From positions 3,720,001-3,784,000 of the forward strand of contig OY730169.1 of assembly GCA_963422465.1 (NCBI GenBank): a stretch of DNA of 64,000 nt. Direction: 5' to 3'. Positions 21,777 to 32,662 of this stretch are shown here, piece by piece; the first letter of the stretch is position 1, and every line of letters begins with the position of its first letter. The notes under the pieces are model-generated. The model was not told where the DNA came from. It worked only from the letters and a program-made list of their open reading frames with translations, and made no database searches. Both the position numbers and the translations under genes were made by a program. Origin of the DNA: Lichina pygmaea. Taxonomy: Eukaryota; Ascomycota; Lichinomycetes; Lichinales; Lichinaceae.

Positions 21777-23213
21777 ATGCCTCCTTCACCACCACCAGAA
21801 CCAGGGTCGCCCCCGGACTCAAGACCTGCCTCGCCGCCATCGTCATCGCCGCCTGCTTCGCCTGCGCTTGCTCGTCGAAGCACCGGAGACGGCGCGGGTC
21901 TACAGCGAACATCTTCCGCATCTAACCGCATACTACGGGCGTCAACCAGACTAATGGATGCGAACCCGCCTGTGGGGATGTGGCATGCTACCGGCCATGT
22001 TGCCGCCAAGGCGCCTACCATCAGCGACATCCGGCATGGAGGCTTCACGCACACGGGGTGGAGCGCAGAAGGCCAGCGCAGCAGGAGCCAGTCGGTGTCG
22101 TCGTCCGCCCAGGAGCCCCCGTCGTCGTCGACCGCCGAGCGCGCCGCGAGGAGTTCGAAGCCCGCTGTGGACTTGCGAGGCGGGCCCATTGCCGAAACCC
22201 GCGCCGAACACCAGCGGGATAGGAGCGTCGGTGGTCGAGCGTCGGGGGATCTCGCACGCGATCGTGGTCAAGCCAGCACAGTCGATACCGAGAAGGTGAT
22301 CGCAGCGTCCCTGTCTCGCAAAACGGTCGTGGCCGAGCTTCGCGATGCCGAAAGGTCAGAAAAGGCCAAGCCGGCCGAGACGGACTCGAGCCAGGTTACC
22401 TACCCGAACGGGTACAAGCCTCCACCGAAACATACGTGGGGACAGGCGACGGCGATAGCAGCCAAGGGCTTCTGGCGCTTCTTCTGCACGCCTGTGGGCT
22501 TCCTCGTCACGCTATACGGGCTCAACGTGGTGGCCTGGGGCGGTATGCTGTTCCTGCTCCTCATCAACGCCGCGCCGGCCATGTGTCGTCCGACGTGCGA
22601 CGACATCAACTCGCCGCGTCGCAAGTGGGTCGAGATCGACTCGCAGATCCTCAACGCCTTGTTCTGCGTCACGGGCTTCGGGTTGATCCCGTGGCGGTTC
22701 CGCGATCTGTACTACCTCCTGAAGTGGCGGGTCCTGAAGCGCACCGAGGGCGTGCGAGTGCTGGCGGGCATCCACCGCGGCTGGTTCCGGCTAGCCGGAT
22801 CGGAGAAGCTGCCGGCGACGCTCGGCGGCGGCAGCTCGCCGTCGATCTTGGACGAAGCGGCCGAGCACGAATCGGCCGCGCTGCCGGTCCCGGCCTCGAA
22901 GGCACCCGATCCGCCGCTGACGGGCTTCCGCGCCCCGCCGACCAAGGCCTGGAAGCTCGACTTTGTCATCTGGATGTACGTGCTCAACACGTTCCTGCAG
23001 GCCGTCCTCTCGGCCTTCATGTGGGGCTACAACCGCATCGACCGGCCGAGCTGGAGCACCGGCACCTTCGTCGCGCTCGCCTGCATCGTCGCCGGCGCCG
23101 CCGGCATCATGGTCTTCGTCGAGGGCAAGCGCGTCAAGAAGGTCGAGGGCGTGCCCGTCACCCAGGACGATCTCGCCATCATCGAGGATCTCGAGCGGGG
23201 GAGGAAGGTCTGA
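21777..23213 (+). CDS. DUF2985 multi-pass membrane protein
   Basis: Single exon, 478 residues. ATG 21777 is chosen because the frame upstream of it is not protein-like. The first 190 residues are Pro/Ser/Arg-rich. The DUF2985 core follows: KGFWRFFCTPVGFLVTLYG, NVVAWGGMLFLLLINAAP, then DDINSPRRKWVEIDSQILN and GFGLIPWRFRDLYYLLKWR. Two more hydrophobic segments lie near residues 395-455. This family is found in fungi with no assigned biochemical role; some members resemble PLAC8-type proteins. Four or so membrane spans are visible. The site of action in the cell cannot be told from sequence. Confidence 0.85.
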   Translation: MPPSPPPEPGSPPDSRPASPPSSSPPASPALARRSTGDGAGLQRTSSASNRILRASTRLMDANPPVGMWHATGHVAAKAPTISDIRHGGFTHTGWSAEGQRSRSQSVSSSAQEPPSSSTAERAARSSKPAVDLRGGPIAETRAEHQRDRSVGGRASGDLARDRGQASTVDTEKVIAASLSRKTVVAELRDAERSEKAKPAETDSSQVTYPNGYKPPPKHTWGQATAIAAKGFWRFFCTPVGFLVTLYGLNVVAWGGMLFLLLINAAPAMCRPTCDDINSPRRKWVEIDSQILNALFCVTGFGLIPWRFRDLYYLLKWRVLKRTEGVRVLAGIHRGWFRLAGSEKLPATLGGGSSPSILDEAAEHESAALPVPASKAPDPPLTGFRAPPTKAWKLDFVIWMYVLNTFLQAVLSAFMWGYNRIDRPSWSTGTFVALACIVAGAAGIMVFVEGKRVKKVEGVPVTQDDLAIIEDLERGRKV

Positions 23214-23356
23214 CATGGGGATGTGGACTGTTGCCCTTCTCTGAACAGTCGCAGTTTACTGTTTTTGTACTTGCATCATCGTTTTTCTCTTTGGGTTAGG
23301 TTATGCGTCGTCGTTCCGTCTGGTCTAATTTTCTTATCATACCAATTACCTCCCCT

Positions 23357-23378
23357 CCCCCCCCCCCCCCCCCCCCCC
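23357..23378. repeat. Poly-C tract (22 C)
   Basis: Uninterrupted C run; on the minus strand a G run able to form G-quadruplexes. Confidence 0.95.
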
Positions 23379-23424
23379 TCCCCTTCTCTCTCTCTCTCCT
23401 TCTCTCCTTCTCTCCAAACGCTCA

Positions 23425-23535
23425 TCCATCGCTCATCGCCCATCGCCCATAGCCAACATCCGTCATCCATAATCCATCATGCATAGCCATCATGTATAGC
23501 CATCATGTATCATCCATCATCCATAGCCATCTTGC
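23425..23535. repeat. CATCCAT / ATAGCCATCAT tandem repeat
   Basis: Imperfect units mixing CATCCATCAT, CATCGCCCAT and ATAGCCATCATGTAT. Noncoding. Confidence 0.75.
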
Positions 23536-24243
23536 CGCTCCGGCAACACGTTCAGCTCCTGTCACAGGAATCCTGTGTGTACGGTTTATGCAGTATGCAC
23601 GAGATTTCGCGAGACGAGCCGACAAGTCTCCGGCTGGTTTTAATTCCTCTGCTGTCTCTTTCTCGGAGACGCCCTCCACCCCTTTGTATTGTAAACTACT
23701 AGATAAGAATTAAATAACGATGACGATGACGAGGATGATGAAGCTGAAGACGAAGAAGACGACGGGGGTGTCAGGACTATCGTACTGCAAGGCTATTTCG
23801 ATAACCGCACGTACGCAGAAGAGGCAGATCCCTTGACCGATCAACATCTCTTGGCTTCTGGCTAATGTCCAGACGATCGTGCTTCAAGTCGCGCCGGTCC
23901 GAGCCAAGAGCCACAGATCATCATGCGTACATACTTATATCTGCTCCCAAGAGCTCCATTCTTGTTTCAATGGAGGAAAAAAGGGGGGATCACACGCACA
24001 GAATGTAAAGGGTGTAGGCAGATGGTGGTTGGCTTTTGGGGACATCAATTACTGCCACAAGGAATCGTAGCGGCCGAGGCCTCCCTTCTGCCATGAAGAA
24101 GTGGTGGAAATTCGACCATGAATTCTTAGCTGTCAGACTAGCTCGGACACAACCCAGGGTTCCGGCGCTGAGCTGTGACTTTGAAACTAATGTAACGCCG
24201 TGAAAAGTAGTCTGATATCCTCGAACACGATCTCCACCGGGTC

Positions 24244-24952
24244 TCACATCACGACACCAGAGTTGCTGGCAATACGCTGTGAAATTATCAGCATCCAGTC
24301 CCAGCAGTGGCAGGAAGAGCTGCGTAGATCATACCGGCCACAGCTCCGCAGCTTCCTTGCCCACCGGTCCCGTTATCGCAGAACCCTTCATTTCTCCTTT
24401 GGGATTGACGATCTAAAGCGGAGAAGAGTCAGCGACAACAGTCGCAGAGGGAAAAACACAGCGAGGACTCCTTCGCCGACTCACGACGCCGGCATTATCC
24501 TCAAAGTACAGATATACGCCATCCGATCTCCGCCACGGCTTGCTCTGCCGGACGACGACTGCTGGCATCACCTTTTTCCTGAGCTCCGGCTTGCCCTTCT
24601 TGACGGTGGCCATGACCATGTCCCCGACGCCGGCGGCTGGAAGTCGGTTAAGCCGGGCTCCGATGCCTTTGACGGAGATGATGTAGAGATTCCGCGCTCC
24701 CGAGTTGTCGGCGCAGTTCATGACGGCTCCACTGTCAACAGTACTGGTCAGCCGTGTGTACTCGGAACAGACTGACGACGCCGAATCCCTCAAAGAATCT
24801 CGAGATCACGTACACCGGAAGTCCCAGCGTCATTTTGAGCTTGTTGCCCGACCCCCCACCTCGACTATCACAATGTCAGCCCAAATCTTGGAAGAGCTTT
24901 AATAGAGCGTGGGACTGTAGATCTGAATGACGCACCCTCGTTTGCTCGACAT
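24244..24952 (-). CDS. RPL23: 60S ribosomal protein uL14 (L23)
   Basis: Five exons on the minus strand: 24952-24936, 24864-24814, 24731-24485, 24412-24335 and 24276-24244. The joined frame is 141 residues with a stop. It begins [19 protein letters not shown] and runs through [37 protein letters not shown] and [19 protein letters not shown] to [10 protein letters not shown], a near-perfect match to fungal uL14. This protein sits at the subunit interface of the large ribosomal subunit near the GTPase centre. Donors are GTGCGT, GTACGT, GTGAGT and GTATGA; acceptors TAG, CAG, TAG and CAG. The first exon is 17 bases. High intron number in a short ribosomal gene is usual in these fungi. Confidence 0.95.
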
Positions 24953-25029
24953 CTTGCGTGTTGTTGATTGTACGTTTTGCAGACAGAGACCAGAGGTGAA
25001 TTTGACGATGGTGGAGCTCTGGCTCGTTG

Positions 25030-25041
25030 TTTAGGGCTAGG
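25030..25041 (-). promoter_or_regulatory. Possible telobox-like element upstream of RPL23
   Basis: TTTAGGGCTAGG on the + strand, read CCTAGCCCTAAA toward RPL23, about 80 bases upstream of the start. TTAGGG-like boxes are known near fungal ribosomal protein genes. A single imperfect match is weak evidence. Confidence 0.25.
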
Positions 25042-25222
25042 TCACAGTCACAGCACATCTCTAAGGGAGAATATTCACGTGACCTTGGGGCTAAATTATC
25101 AAATATCATAAGAATACGTCAGGCCTAGCCACATGACGTATCTGTCTACGCCCGATGGACGCGAGGGCATCTGTGCGTGAGACATGACTCGGTTTAAACT
25201 GTGAAGCTTAAGAAGCGCAGTA

Positions 25223-25943
25223 CAGTCCACTCTCCTTATAACGCTAGTGTCGTTCCATTGGTTGAGTATCGTTATAGCAAGAGTATCGTTATATGGAAAA
25301 GCACGTGACTAATATGATTATCCGTCCACTTTGTTCACAATTTGTAAAAGCTTGTCAGGGTACGTTGATGAAGCCCCTTAACCCTCCTTGCCTCAACAAC
25401 ACGCTCGTGTCGGTAGAGCTGATCCATCAGCTTTTTGTTGCCATCGTCTGATTGCTCTTCGTAAAGGCGGAGGCGTTGGAGCATAATCAGTGCCTGATCT
25501 GCGGTTATTTGCTCGAGAACCTCCACTCCTTCATCATCTGACTCCTGTACTTCTGGTGGTGAGAAGGAGTCAATAATTGACTGTTCAAGGTCGTGTTCGG
25601 AGTCCTCCACAATCTCGTCCACATCGTTAAGTAGCATATCAATTGCCTCCTTCTGTGTTGCGAGCGGATTCTCCTTCTTACGACAACGGAGGGCAATCTT
25701 CTCGAGGCCAATGAATGCTTCCCTCTTCTTTGGTGGCATTGTGACCGATGAACGAGCACTCAAAATATCTTCTCAGCTTCCTCTTTCTATACCGATATAC
25801 ATGGTGACTAAGCGAAAAAACTAACGATATCGTTACAGGAGGAAAATAACGATAAATAGGTGAGAAAACGTTGGGGCGATGAGAACCTATCGCTACAGAG
25901 AGAATATCGTTATAAAGAGTATCGTTATAAGGAGAGTGGACTG
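25223..25943 (-). mobile_element. Non-autonomous pogo/Tc1-mariner-type DNA transposon derivative
   Basis: A 721-bp element with perfect 21-bp terminal inverted repeats (25223-25243 and 25923-25943, each starting CAGTCCACTCTCCTTATAAC from its own end) flanked by a TA duplication (25221-25222 and 25944-25945). The TA target and CAG ends fit the pogo/Tigger branch. Inside each end lie GAGTATCGTTATA copies (25264-25276, 25281-25293, 25917-25929, and GAATATCGTTATA at 25902-25914), all in the same orientation. The element keeps one 134-residue frame but is far too short for a full transposase, so it is an internally deleted copy that would need help in trans. Perfect TIRs suggest a recent insertion. 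Confidence 0.85.
25335..25739 (-). CDS. Truncated transposase frame inside the TIR element (C-terminal part)
   Basis: 134 residues from ATG 25739 (MPPKKREAF). The C-terminal part, ITADQALIMLQRLRLYEEQ followed by a basic HERVVEARRVKG and QRTLTSFYKL, resembles the tail of fungal pogo/Tigger DDE transposases. There is no helix-turn-helix DNA-binding region and no DDE catalytic domain, so it cannot transpose by itself. The N-terminal MPPKK may be the original transposase start joined to the tail by internal deletion (inference). Confidence 0.6.
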   Translation of the reverse strand: MPPKKREAFIGLEKIALRCRKKENPLATQKEAIDMLLNDVDEIVEDSEHDLEQSIIDSFSPPEVQESDDEGVEVLEQITADQALIMLQRLRLYEEQSDDGNKKLMDQLYRHERVVEARRVKGLHQRTLTSFYKL

Positions 25944-26350
25944 TACATACGTACAGCACGGACCGTACCCTCCTCCTTCGTACGTACGTAACCTGTTATC
26001 TCCGCACATACGTACGGAGATATCTTGAGCTCAGTTACTGTAATACGTACCGAGTACGAAGTGTGCGATGACACCAGCTTTATCTTCGCCATTGCATTCG
26101 TAGAGATCATCAGCTTGAAACGCGTGTGCACGGCTACCGTATACATACGTACGAGGGTATCCATACGTACAACAAGATTAATTGCTTGTTGTTTTCCCTT
26201 GGCCAGAAGCTATATGTTGGCATTGCTCCCAGGGCGGACGGCGACTGGGACCACCCGAACGCCTGTTGCCCTGCTCCCCGTGGCTGAGAGGCGTCGAAGT
26301 CTGACTCCCAGCTTCGGACGTTCTATCCATCTGCCCGGCTACTATCAATC
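25944..26350. other. GTAC-rich spacer upstream of the candidate secreted protein
   Basis: Repeated TACGTAC and CGTACG motifs at 25945-26065 and 26140-26170. No gene seen. It would act as the promoter for the gene at 26351. Confidence 0.5.
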
Positions 26351-27184
26351 ATGCGTCTCCGTGTCATGTTGTTATGGTATGGCATCTCAATCGCATTCGG
26401 TGCAGTCCTAGCTTCTTCGAGTAGCGTCAGGCAGCCTCGACATCTCTCTCGGAGATCAGGTCTTCCTCCCAAGAATACTCCTGCCGGAGCCGAGCGAGAA
26501 GAAATGTTCAAGCAGGCAAGAGCCACTGCGTGCGCAGACTGTGGGGCATCTTGCCTGACCATCATACCGGGTAACGCAGTAAGTTTTAGTGAACAGACGC
26601 TTGCCTCTCGTATCCTCTCCTGGTACCCTTAACATCTTCATCATCGTGGCATCACCAGACGCTTATTTGACATCCAACGGTGGTGTGTACAGGGGGACTA
26701 CAAAAAAAGGCCGGCATTGTGCGTGAGAACGTGCACGGTAGCTCTGATACGGCTCCTCGGCAGTATCAGCACCCCCTTGAGACAGATACCGCAGGATGCC
26801 GAGACCATCGTGGAGGTCATGTTGAAGACCATGAGGGACCATTGGCCCGAGGGCATGACGTCCGAAGAGGCGCAAGAGGCGCTATCTGGCGACCCGAGCT
26901 TCGAATGCCAGGCAGCCGACATTCCAAGTGAATATTTGGAACGGTACCAGGAGGCAACCGCGAAGCGCGTAAAACTACGCCGTGAGGAGGATTTCCCCCC
27001 GCGGATTGAGCAGCCGGAACCCGGAGATTTCAACCGCGAGATGAGCCAGCCGGCCACGCTCTTCATGAGCAACGTGTGGCGGTCTATCACGGACAATTTC
27101 CAGACGAGCGAGTCTTCAGTACTGCGCAGGTTTGGTGGTCCGAGTCGTGCAGGCCCGAGACTAATCCGACCGTTACTATACTGA
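26351..27184 (+). CDS. Candidate small secreted protein, family unknown
   Basis: Two exons: 26351-26578 and 26693-27184, with intron donor GTAAGT and acceptor TACAG. The joined frame gives 239 residues. The N-terminus MRLRVMLLWYGISIAFGAVL has the basic start and hydrophobic core of a signal peptide. A cysteine cluster CADCGASC lies at about residue 61, and further Cys (CVRTC) just after the splice. The rest is charged, with PSEYLERYQEATAKRVKLR and no repeats. I do not recognise it. A secreted or effector-like role is inference from the leader only. Without the splice, exon 1 would stop after 93 residues. Confidence 0.5.
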
Positions 27185-28671
27185 CGATACGTTCCCTCCC
27201 TCCCTCCCTCCCTTCATGCTTCGGCATTCTATTCCCCGAAGGCAGCCTCACCATCCCTTCTTCTTCCTCTCTGTAGCTCTACAGCTCTGATGGGACATCA
27301 AGCCACGCTCTCCTAAAACTCATTTGTGTCCAGGCGACCCCGGCTTTTCTCATCACATGTTTCACTTACGGCCGCCTTTGCCATTGACTTGATTGTGCAT
27401 AATTAGCTTGGTCGGAATCCACAGTATCCCCCCTCCCCAGAGGTAGTTCAAGTCCAAGACCCCTCTCCTTCCAATCGATGAGCTTCGTCCCCCTTTCTCG
27501 ACGTACTGTACATACCAGTAGCACACCATCTCCTGTCCAAGGCATGCCTGAGCTGGGCTGCCACAGCGACCGCAGGTGTCTTTTCTGTTCATCTCTTTTG
27601 GTTCCTACTTTATTCTAAAGCTAGCCGTGCTAGATGACGCCAGGAATCCATGGAAGCGGTGAGGAAACCTCCAGGTCATGCGATGTCCGGTCAACCTAAC
27701 CGCAGGGCAGACTCCTCCGCTACAGTCCCTTGGCGGGTGTTTTCCTATCAAGAAGCCGCAAGCAAGGGAGATGACTAAACGGCAGTCAAGCAAGAAGGGG
27801 GAGTTCAGTAGGTTGTGTGCCCACTCTCTGTCCACCAACCCCAGTACAGTATATGCACCCCCACCATGCCCCTTGTACTCATTCCACGGCCCCTACAGTT
27901 CCTCGTGGGCCTTGCCATCTTTTATTGGGTCCTTTGGGAGTTCTACAAGTCTCGTTGGGGCTGTAATGAGACCTTGAAGTTCTTGGGGAGTTTTTGTGGC
28001 CTTTTACTCCTTCCATCTCTCCTCAGAGCAACTTGATTTTCACATTGGCCCCGAAGCTATCGCTGCCGTGTTTCGTTGTATTTGTATTGTGTGGTGATGT
28101 ACCGGTACTTCTCCGCCGGTTCGGTTCTACGAGTCAGCCTAGACCGGACTTTATCTCGCCTTTTCCCCTCTCCACCGACGTGGGAACACTTATCTGAATC
28201 CTTATCGCGGATGGCGTGTTTGCGTGCATCATAGCTTATGGATCTTGTCATGGTTGTTGTGTCACTTAGCCTGCATCTACTAATCACTCCCCCTGCCTAC
28301 TGCCAATTTCACTCCCCCCCCCAGTCAGTGGTTTCCAATGTAGTTTTCGATGCGACTTTTGATTGGATGGACCCCTGCACAATATGGATGGCAGACCCGG
28401 GCTTTCTGATATGACTGCGAACGTGAGATGATACCGAAGATTGCCTACCTCTTTGACGATGACTTATCTGTCTTGTATTTTAGAAGAAAGAAGAAGGGGG
28501 ACGGGAGAGAAGGGACTGAGGACGCATTCAAGAGGGCAACCTAGAGGATACGGCGGAGGAGATGGTAGAGACGAGTGTAAAGAAGAGTGTGAAGGAGAAG
28601 GTAGACAAAAGACAAACAGATTGACCCCAAAACCCTCTAGTCGATCTAACAAGCGACAAATCAAACCCCGT
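27185..28671. other. Convergent spacer before HUT1
   Basis: About 1.5 kb where the candidate secreted gene and HUT1 converge. CCCT repeats lie at 27192-27211. Several short open frames have no protein-like texture. No RNA gene seen. Confidence 0.5.
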
Positions 28672-30188
28672 CTAATCCTTCTTCTTGCTCTCTTCCCCGC
28701 GAGCCGTACCCCGCCGGCCTTTATCGGCGGCGCGGGCGAGGTCTTTCTCTCGTTTCTGCACGAACGCCTCGGCGCCGACGCCGCTGAAGACAAAGGCGAC
28801 GCCGAGCCACTGGTAGCGTGTCAGGCGGTGGCCGAACCAGACCACGGACAGGATCATCGTGAGCATCTTCCGCGTCACCGTCACCGTCGTCAGGAGCAGC
28901 GACGAGAACTTGGCGAGGGTGTAGACTGTTTGTTGTTTTTGTCGTTAGTGGAAGCTGGACGTTCGAGAGGATAGGGGTTGCGGTAGGGTAGCAACAGAGG
29001 GCTTGGGATCAACTCACAGATGAAGATCTGGCCCACGGCGCCACAGACGGCGAAGCTGACCACGTCTCTGACCACCGTGGGATGTCGCCGGATGAAGGCC
29101 AAGGCTCCGCTGAGTTCCCTGTCGGCGCCCGCGAGGCTGACGCCCGACCAGCGCTCGACGCCAAACGCCTGCAGGTACGGCGCACCAAAGAGATACGCCA
29201 GAGTCAAGCCGCTGTTGAGCAGGTTCAAGACGCACATCATCTGGGGACCGGTGACGGACGGGAACCTCTGGAAGATGTAGTCCTGGGTCGAGTTCGTGAG
29301 ACCGTCGAGCAGCAGGTTCACCGAGAGCAGGAAGAGACCCCACGCGCTGTTGCCGCTCATGGTCGAGAGCACCTTCTCGGTCGTGTTCGACGCCGCCCCC
29401 TTGGACGATCGGTCCGCCGCTTCGGCGCCGCCGCGACGCTTGGACAGCGTCGACGGATGATGCAGCGTAAAGACGACGACGCCGGTGGTGACCAGTCCCA
29501 CGACGGCGTATTTGTACAGCGGATACCGTTTGCGGAAGATGGCCAGGTGCAGCGCCATGACCGGCAACAGCTTGCACGACTTGGCCAGGATGAAGGTGAT
29601 GTAGTCAATGTGCGCGAGCGACGCGTACCCAAAGGGCGACGACAGCGTCGAGGTCAGCGCGACGAGCAGCAACGGCGGGAGAGCGTCGAGAGACGGCAGC
29701 AGCGACGGCGGGCCGGAGGCGTCGAAGGTGCTGACGAAGAGGTAGACGTAACCCAGGATCGCTGCAAAGGTGGACTGTACGGTGTTCAAGAAGATCGAGT
29801 AGCGGAACATCTCCGACGACGACGGCGTGCCATCGTCCTGGGGTGTGCCGCCGTAGGGCGTCGTCGTGATCCGTTCCTGCAGGACGGCCCACGAGAGGAA
29901 CGAGGCGTAGATGCCGGCGACGCAGACGAGCAGCTCGACGAGGCCGGCCGGCTTCCCTCGACCGTCGCTTCTTTTCGCCAGCTCTCGTCGCGCCAGCCGT
30001 TCGTCGAGGAGGGCGTCGTCGGCTCCGAAGGATCGGCCGCCAGGCGTCCTCGGTTGCAGGTTTCCGCGGCCCCGTAACGATGCGCCTGGCGTGCTGCTGC
30101 CGGATCCCGAGCTGGGGCCGTTGGCGCTCTGGATGACGTCGGATGAGGGTGTGCGTTTGACGGGAGTGGCTTGCTTGGATCGCGCCAT
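28672..30188 (-). CDS. HUT1: UDP-galactose transporter homolog Hut1
   Basis: Two exons on the minus strand: 30188-29018 and 28925-28672, with intron donor GTGAGT and acceptor ACAG. The product is 474 residues. About ten hydrophobic segments are visible, starting LVELLVCVAGIYASFLSWAV with LQERITTTPYG after it. FGYASLAHIDYITFILAKS and SCKLLPVMALHLAIFRKRY are HUT1/SLC35B1 hallmarks, and VTVTRKMLTMILSVVWFGH lies in exon 2. The C-terminus KKKD is a KKxx dilysine signal for ER retrieval, fitting an ER nucleotide-sugar transporter. The 80-residue N-terminal extension is Ser/Gly-rich. Confidence 0.92.
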
Positions 30189-31483
30189 GGTGCGAAGCTG
30201 GGTTGTGCAGGTGCAATTGGTCTGTCCAAGTTCCGGACCTTGGTAGGTGATTCTATCGGCGGTCGAGACTCCTGATCATCTCCAAGTGATCTCGAGATGA
30301 CCCTTCATGGTCTCGACACGCGTCAGCGCTGCGCGTAGTTGTCGTAACGTATTACTGTAGACCCTGCCCCTGCCGTACCTGCCACGTTACATCATCGTCC
30401 CGCCGTCTGCCGGACGGCTGAACCTTGGCTGATATTGATCGGCACGATCGGGTACCGGGATCTTGAGAAACATTCTATGCGCTTGGGCCTGCAGCGAGCT
30501 GACTGGCTGGCTCGCGTGGTCGACTTTCTCGATGCGTCAGATGTCACAGACGAACATTACAAAACCCCGACTGCAGATGTGGTGAATTGTCGAGCAATCT
30601 CGAACTTTACCTTGATATGAAGACGACGCTGCACTGCTGTCGATAAATATTTTCTAGGAGCCTAACTGGCACAACACGGACGACCGCCGACTGGGGCTCC
30701 AGAGCCACTACGGTGAAACTAGGCGGTAGGTGGATGGATTGGCTCTGTTCGGCTGCCCTCGAGGAGATGTCAACGCACTTGGCTTGGATATCCTCATAAA
30801 ATTATCATCATCATCATCATCGTCATCGCCATCGCCATCGAAGTATGATTCTCGACGGTAGCCGGCTGCGGTTGACCGCCTTCGGGTTGCTATTTCTTAG
30901 GATCTGGGAAGACCAGAGACGTGACTCGGTTGTAAGGACCTGACCGCCAGCTCGCGGCAGGGTGGAGCGGAGATCGGAAGCAAGAATGTTGAGTCGGGTG
31001 CAGAGACAAGATGGCGCCTGAGAGGGAAGACGACGTAGACGTATCACCAGGTGGCAAGTATCAACGGAGAGGCCGATGAGGATCAAGACGGATCCGACGA
31101 ATCGAAAAGGAGCCGCATGCGGCCGAAGAGGGTAGGTTCACCCAAGCCCGATGGAGAGGGTCTGAGGAACGACGATCGCAGGTACGAAAAGGATAATGAA
31201 CTTCGTGAGGAGAGGAGAGCGAGAGACAGAGAGAGAGAGAGCGCACGCGAGAAGAGTGTGAGGCACATGGGGACACCGAGGGAGAAGAGAATTGGCAAAG
31301 GCTCCTCTTTGCGTCACCGACGGTCACCGGGATGTCCGTCGAGGTTGCATTCGTTCCTATGAGGTTGCAGACGATCCGACTGGAGAACCCCCTGCATTGT
31401 CCTTTCTTGCTTTCGACGGTGAGGCCCACGTCCCGATGGGGCACCGTGAAGCAAAGCTCGTGGCCGGCACGGGTCCGGGCCGG
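30189..31483. other. Spacer between the KH-protein 3' end and HUT1 promoter
   Basis: No gene found. A CAT/CGT triplet run (ATCATCATCATCATCGTCAT) lies at 30805-30840. An AGAGAGAGAGAGCG purine stretch at 31210-31250 lies beyond the KH stop. Confidence 0.5.
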
Positions 31484-32662
31484 TCACTCCTGCTGGGCTC
31501 CTTGGCTGCGGCGCATCTTCTCGGCCTCCAGGTTCTCGTACAGGAGATAGAGAGCCTTCTCGTTGCTGCTGGCCGTGCCGACGATGGTGAACATGCGTTC
31601 GCCGGTCTCGTCATGCGGCGCCTTGGCGATGGAGATCCTGGCACCCGAGCTCTTTCGGATCTCGGAGATCTTGCTGCCGCCACGGCCGATGATGCAGCCG
31701 ACCATGTCGGCCGGGATGCTGATGTTCTGGGTCTGGATCTCTTCGCCGTCTTCCGACGTCATCGGCATGCGACTGGCGCCATCCGACACCTGGCGACGGT
31801 TGTACGATCCCTGTGGGCCGTCGCTGAAGTCGGCCCCGTTGCCGGTGCGGGGGTAGCCACGACCGCCAGCAGGCATGCCCGGCCCGTTCATGGGCGCGTT
31901 CAGACCGCCTGGAACGACACCGGCTGCGCGGACGCTGGGGTTGTAGAGCACCGTGCCGGTGCCCCTCTGCCAGTCGTCCACGAGGCACTTGCCAATCTCC
32001 CATACGGCCTTCTGTATGCCTTCGGGCGTGCCTTGCACCTCGACCACGCGCTCCGTCGACTGCGGCAGCATTTCCTTCTGGGCCACCATCCGGACGCCCG
32101 ATACGTCTTGGATGTGCTTGATCTTCAGGCCCTGTCGGCCGATGATGGTACCCATCTGGTTGTGCGAGATGAGGAGGCGGACGGCTACCGACCGATATCA
32201 GCATGGAAGACGGCGGACGGATAGAGAACAACAGGTCCAGGATGACTCACGGTGGGTGCCGTTGGAGTTCACGACTCCACCCATTCCCATGGCCGGAGCA
32301 CCCTCGAGCAAGCCCTTGGCCACGATGGAATACGCCTTCGCCACACCCTCGACAGACCCCGTCACGGTCAAGACGCGATCGTGAACACCCTGGACAACCT
32401 TGCTGACGCCAGCTTTGACGGCGGTCTCGTCTCGGAGATCAGCGACGTTCTTGCCGCCCTTGCCAATGACGACGCCGGCTTCCTTGGACGAGACGATGGC
32501 GCGTAACGTCAGCTGCGTTTGCGCGTACTCTTCGTCGGTCCGCGGAGTCGGTTCGCCCCCGGAGCCAGCAGCATCATTGACGCTCATACGATTGAAGGAC
32601 TCATTGAGCATCATGCCCTCGTCGGACTTGTGACCGGCATCGCGCAGGTCGGCCGTCGCCAT
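31484..32662 (-). CDS. Triple KH-domain RNA-binding protein (Rnc1/Pbp2 type)
   Basis: Two exons: 32662-32251 and 32184-31484, intron donor GTGAGT and acceptor GTAG. The product is 370 residues. Three KH cores each hold a GxxG loop: VVIGKGGKNVADLRDE (near residue 65), TIIGRQGLKIKHIQDVSG (near 150) and CIIGRGGSKISEIRKSSG (near 300). This is the PCBP-like architecture of S. pombe Rnc1 and yeast Pbp2/Hek2, which bind pyrimidine-rich mRNA and control stability. The linker between KH2 and KH3 is Gly/Pro/Arg-rich. ATG 32662 (MATADLRDAG) is the best visible start; an upstream coding exon remains possible, because family members often have a longer N-terminus. Confidence 0.88.

Larger units (their letters stand above)
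23214..24243. other. Convergent spacer between the DUF2985 gene and RPL23
   Basis: No gene found. It holds a 22-base C run (23357-23378), a TC-rich stretch to 23415, then CATCCAT/ATAGCCATCAT-type tandem repeats at 23425-23535 and a GAC/GAT-rich purine stretch at 23715-23770. Confidence 0.6.

Noticed and set aside
27362-27592. Short minus frame with CxxC-like spacing
   Set aside because: 76 residues, no ATG context or family match, and in a convergent spacer.
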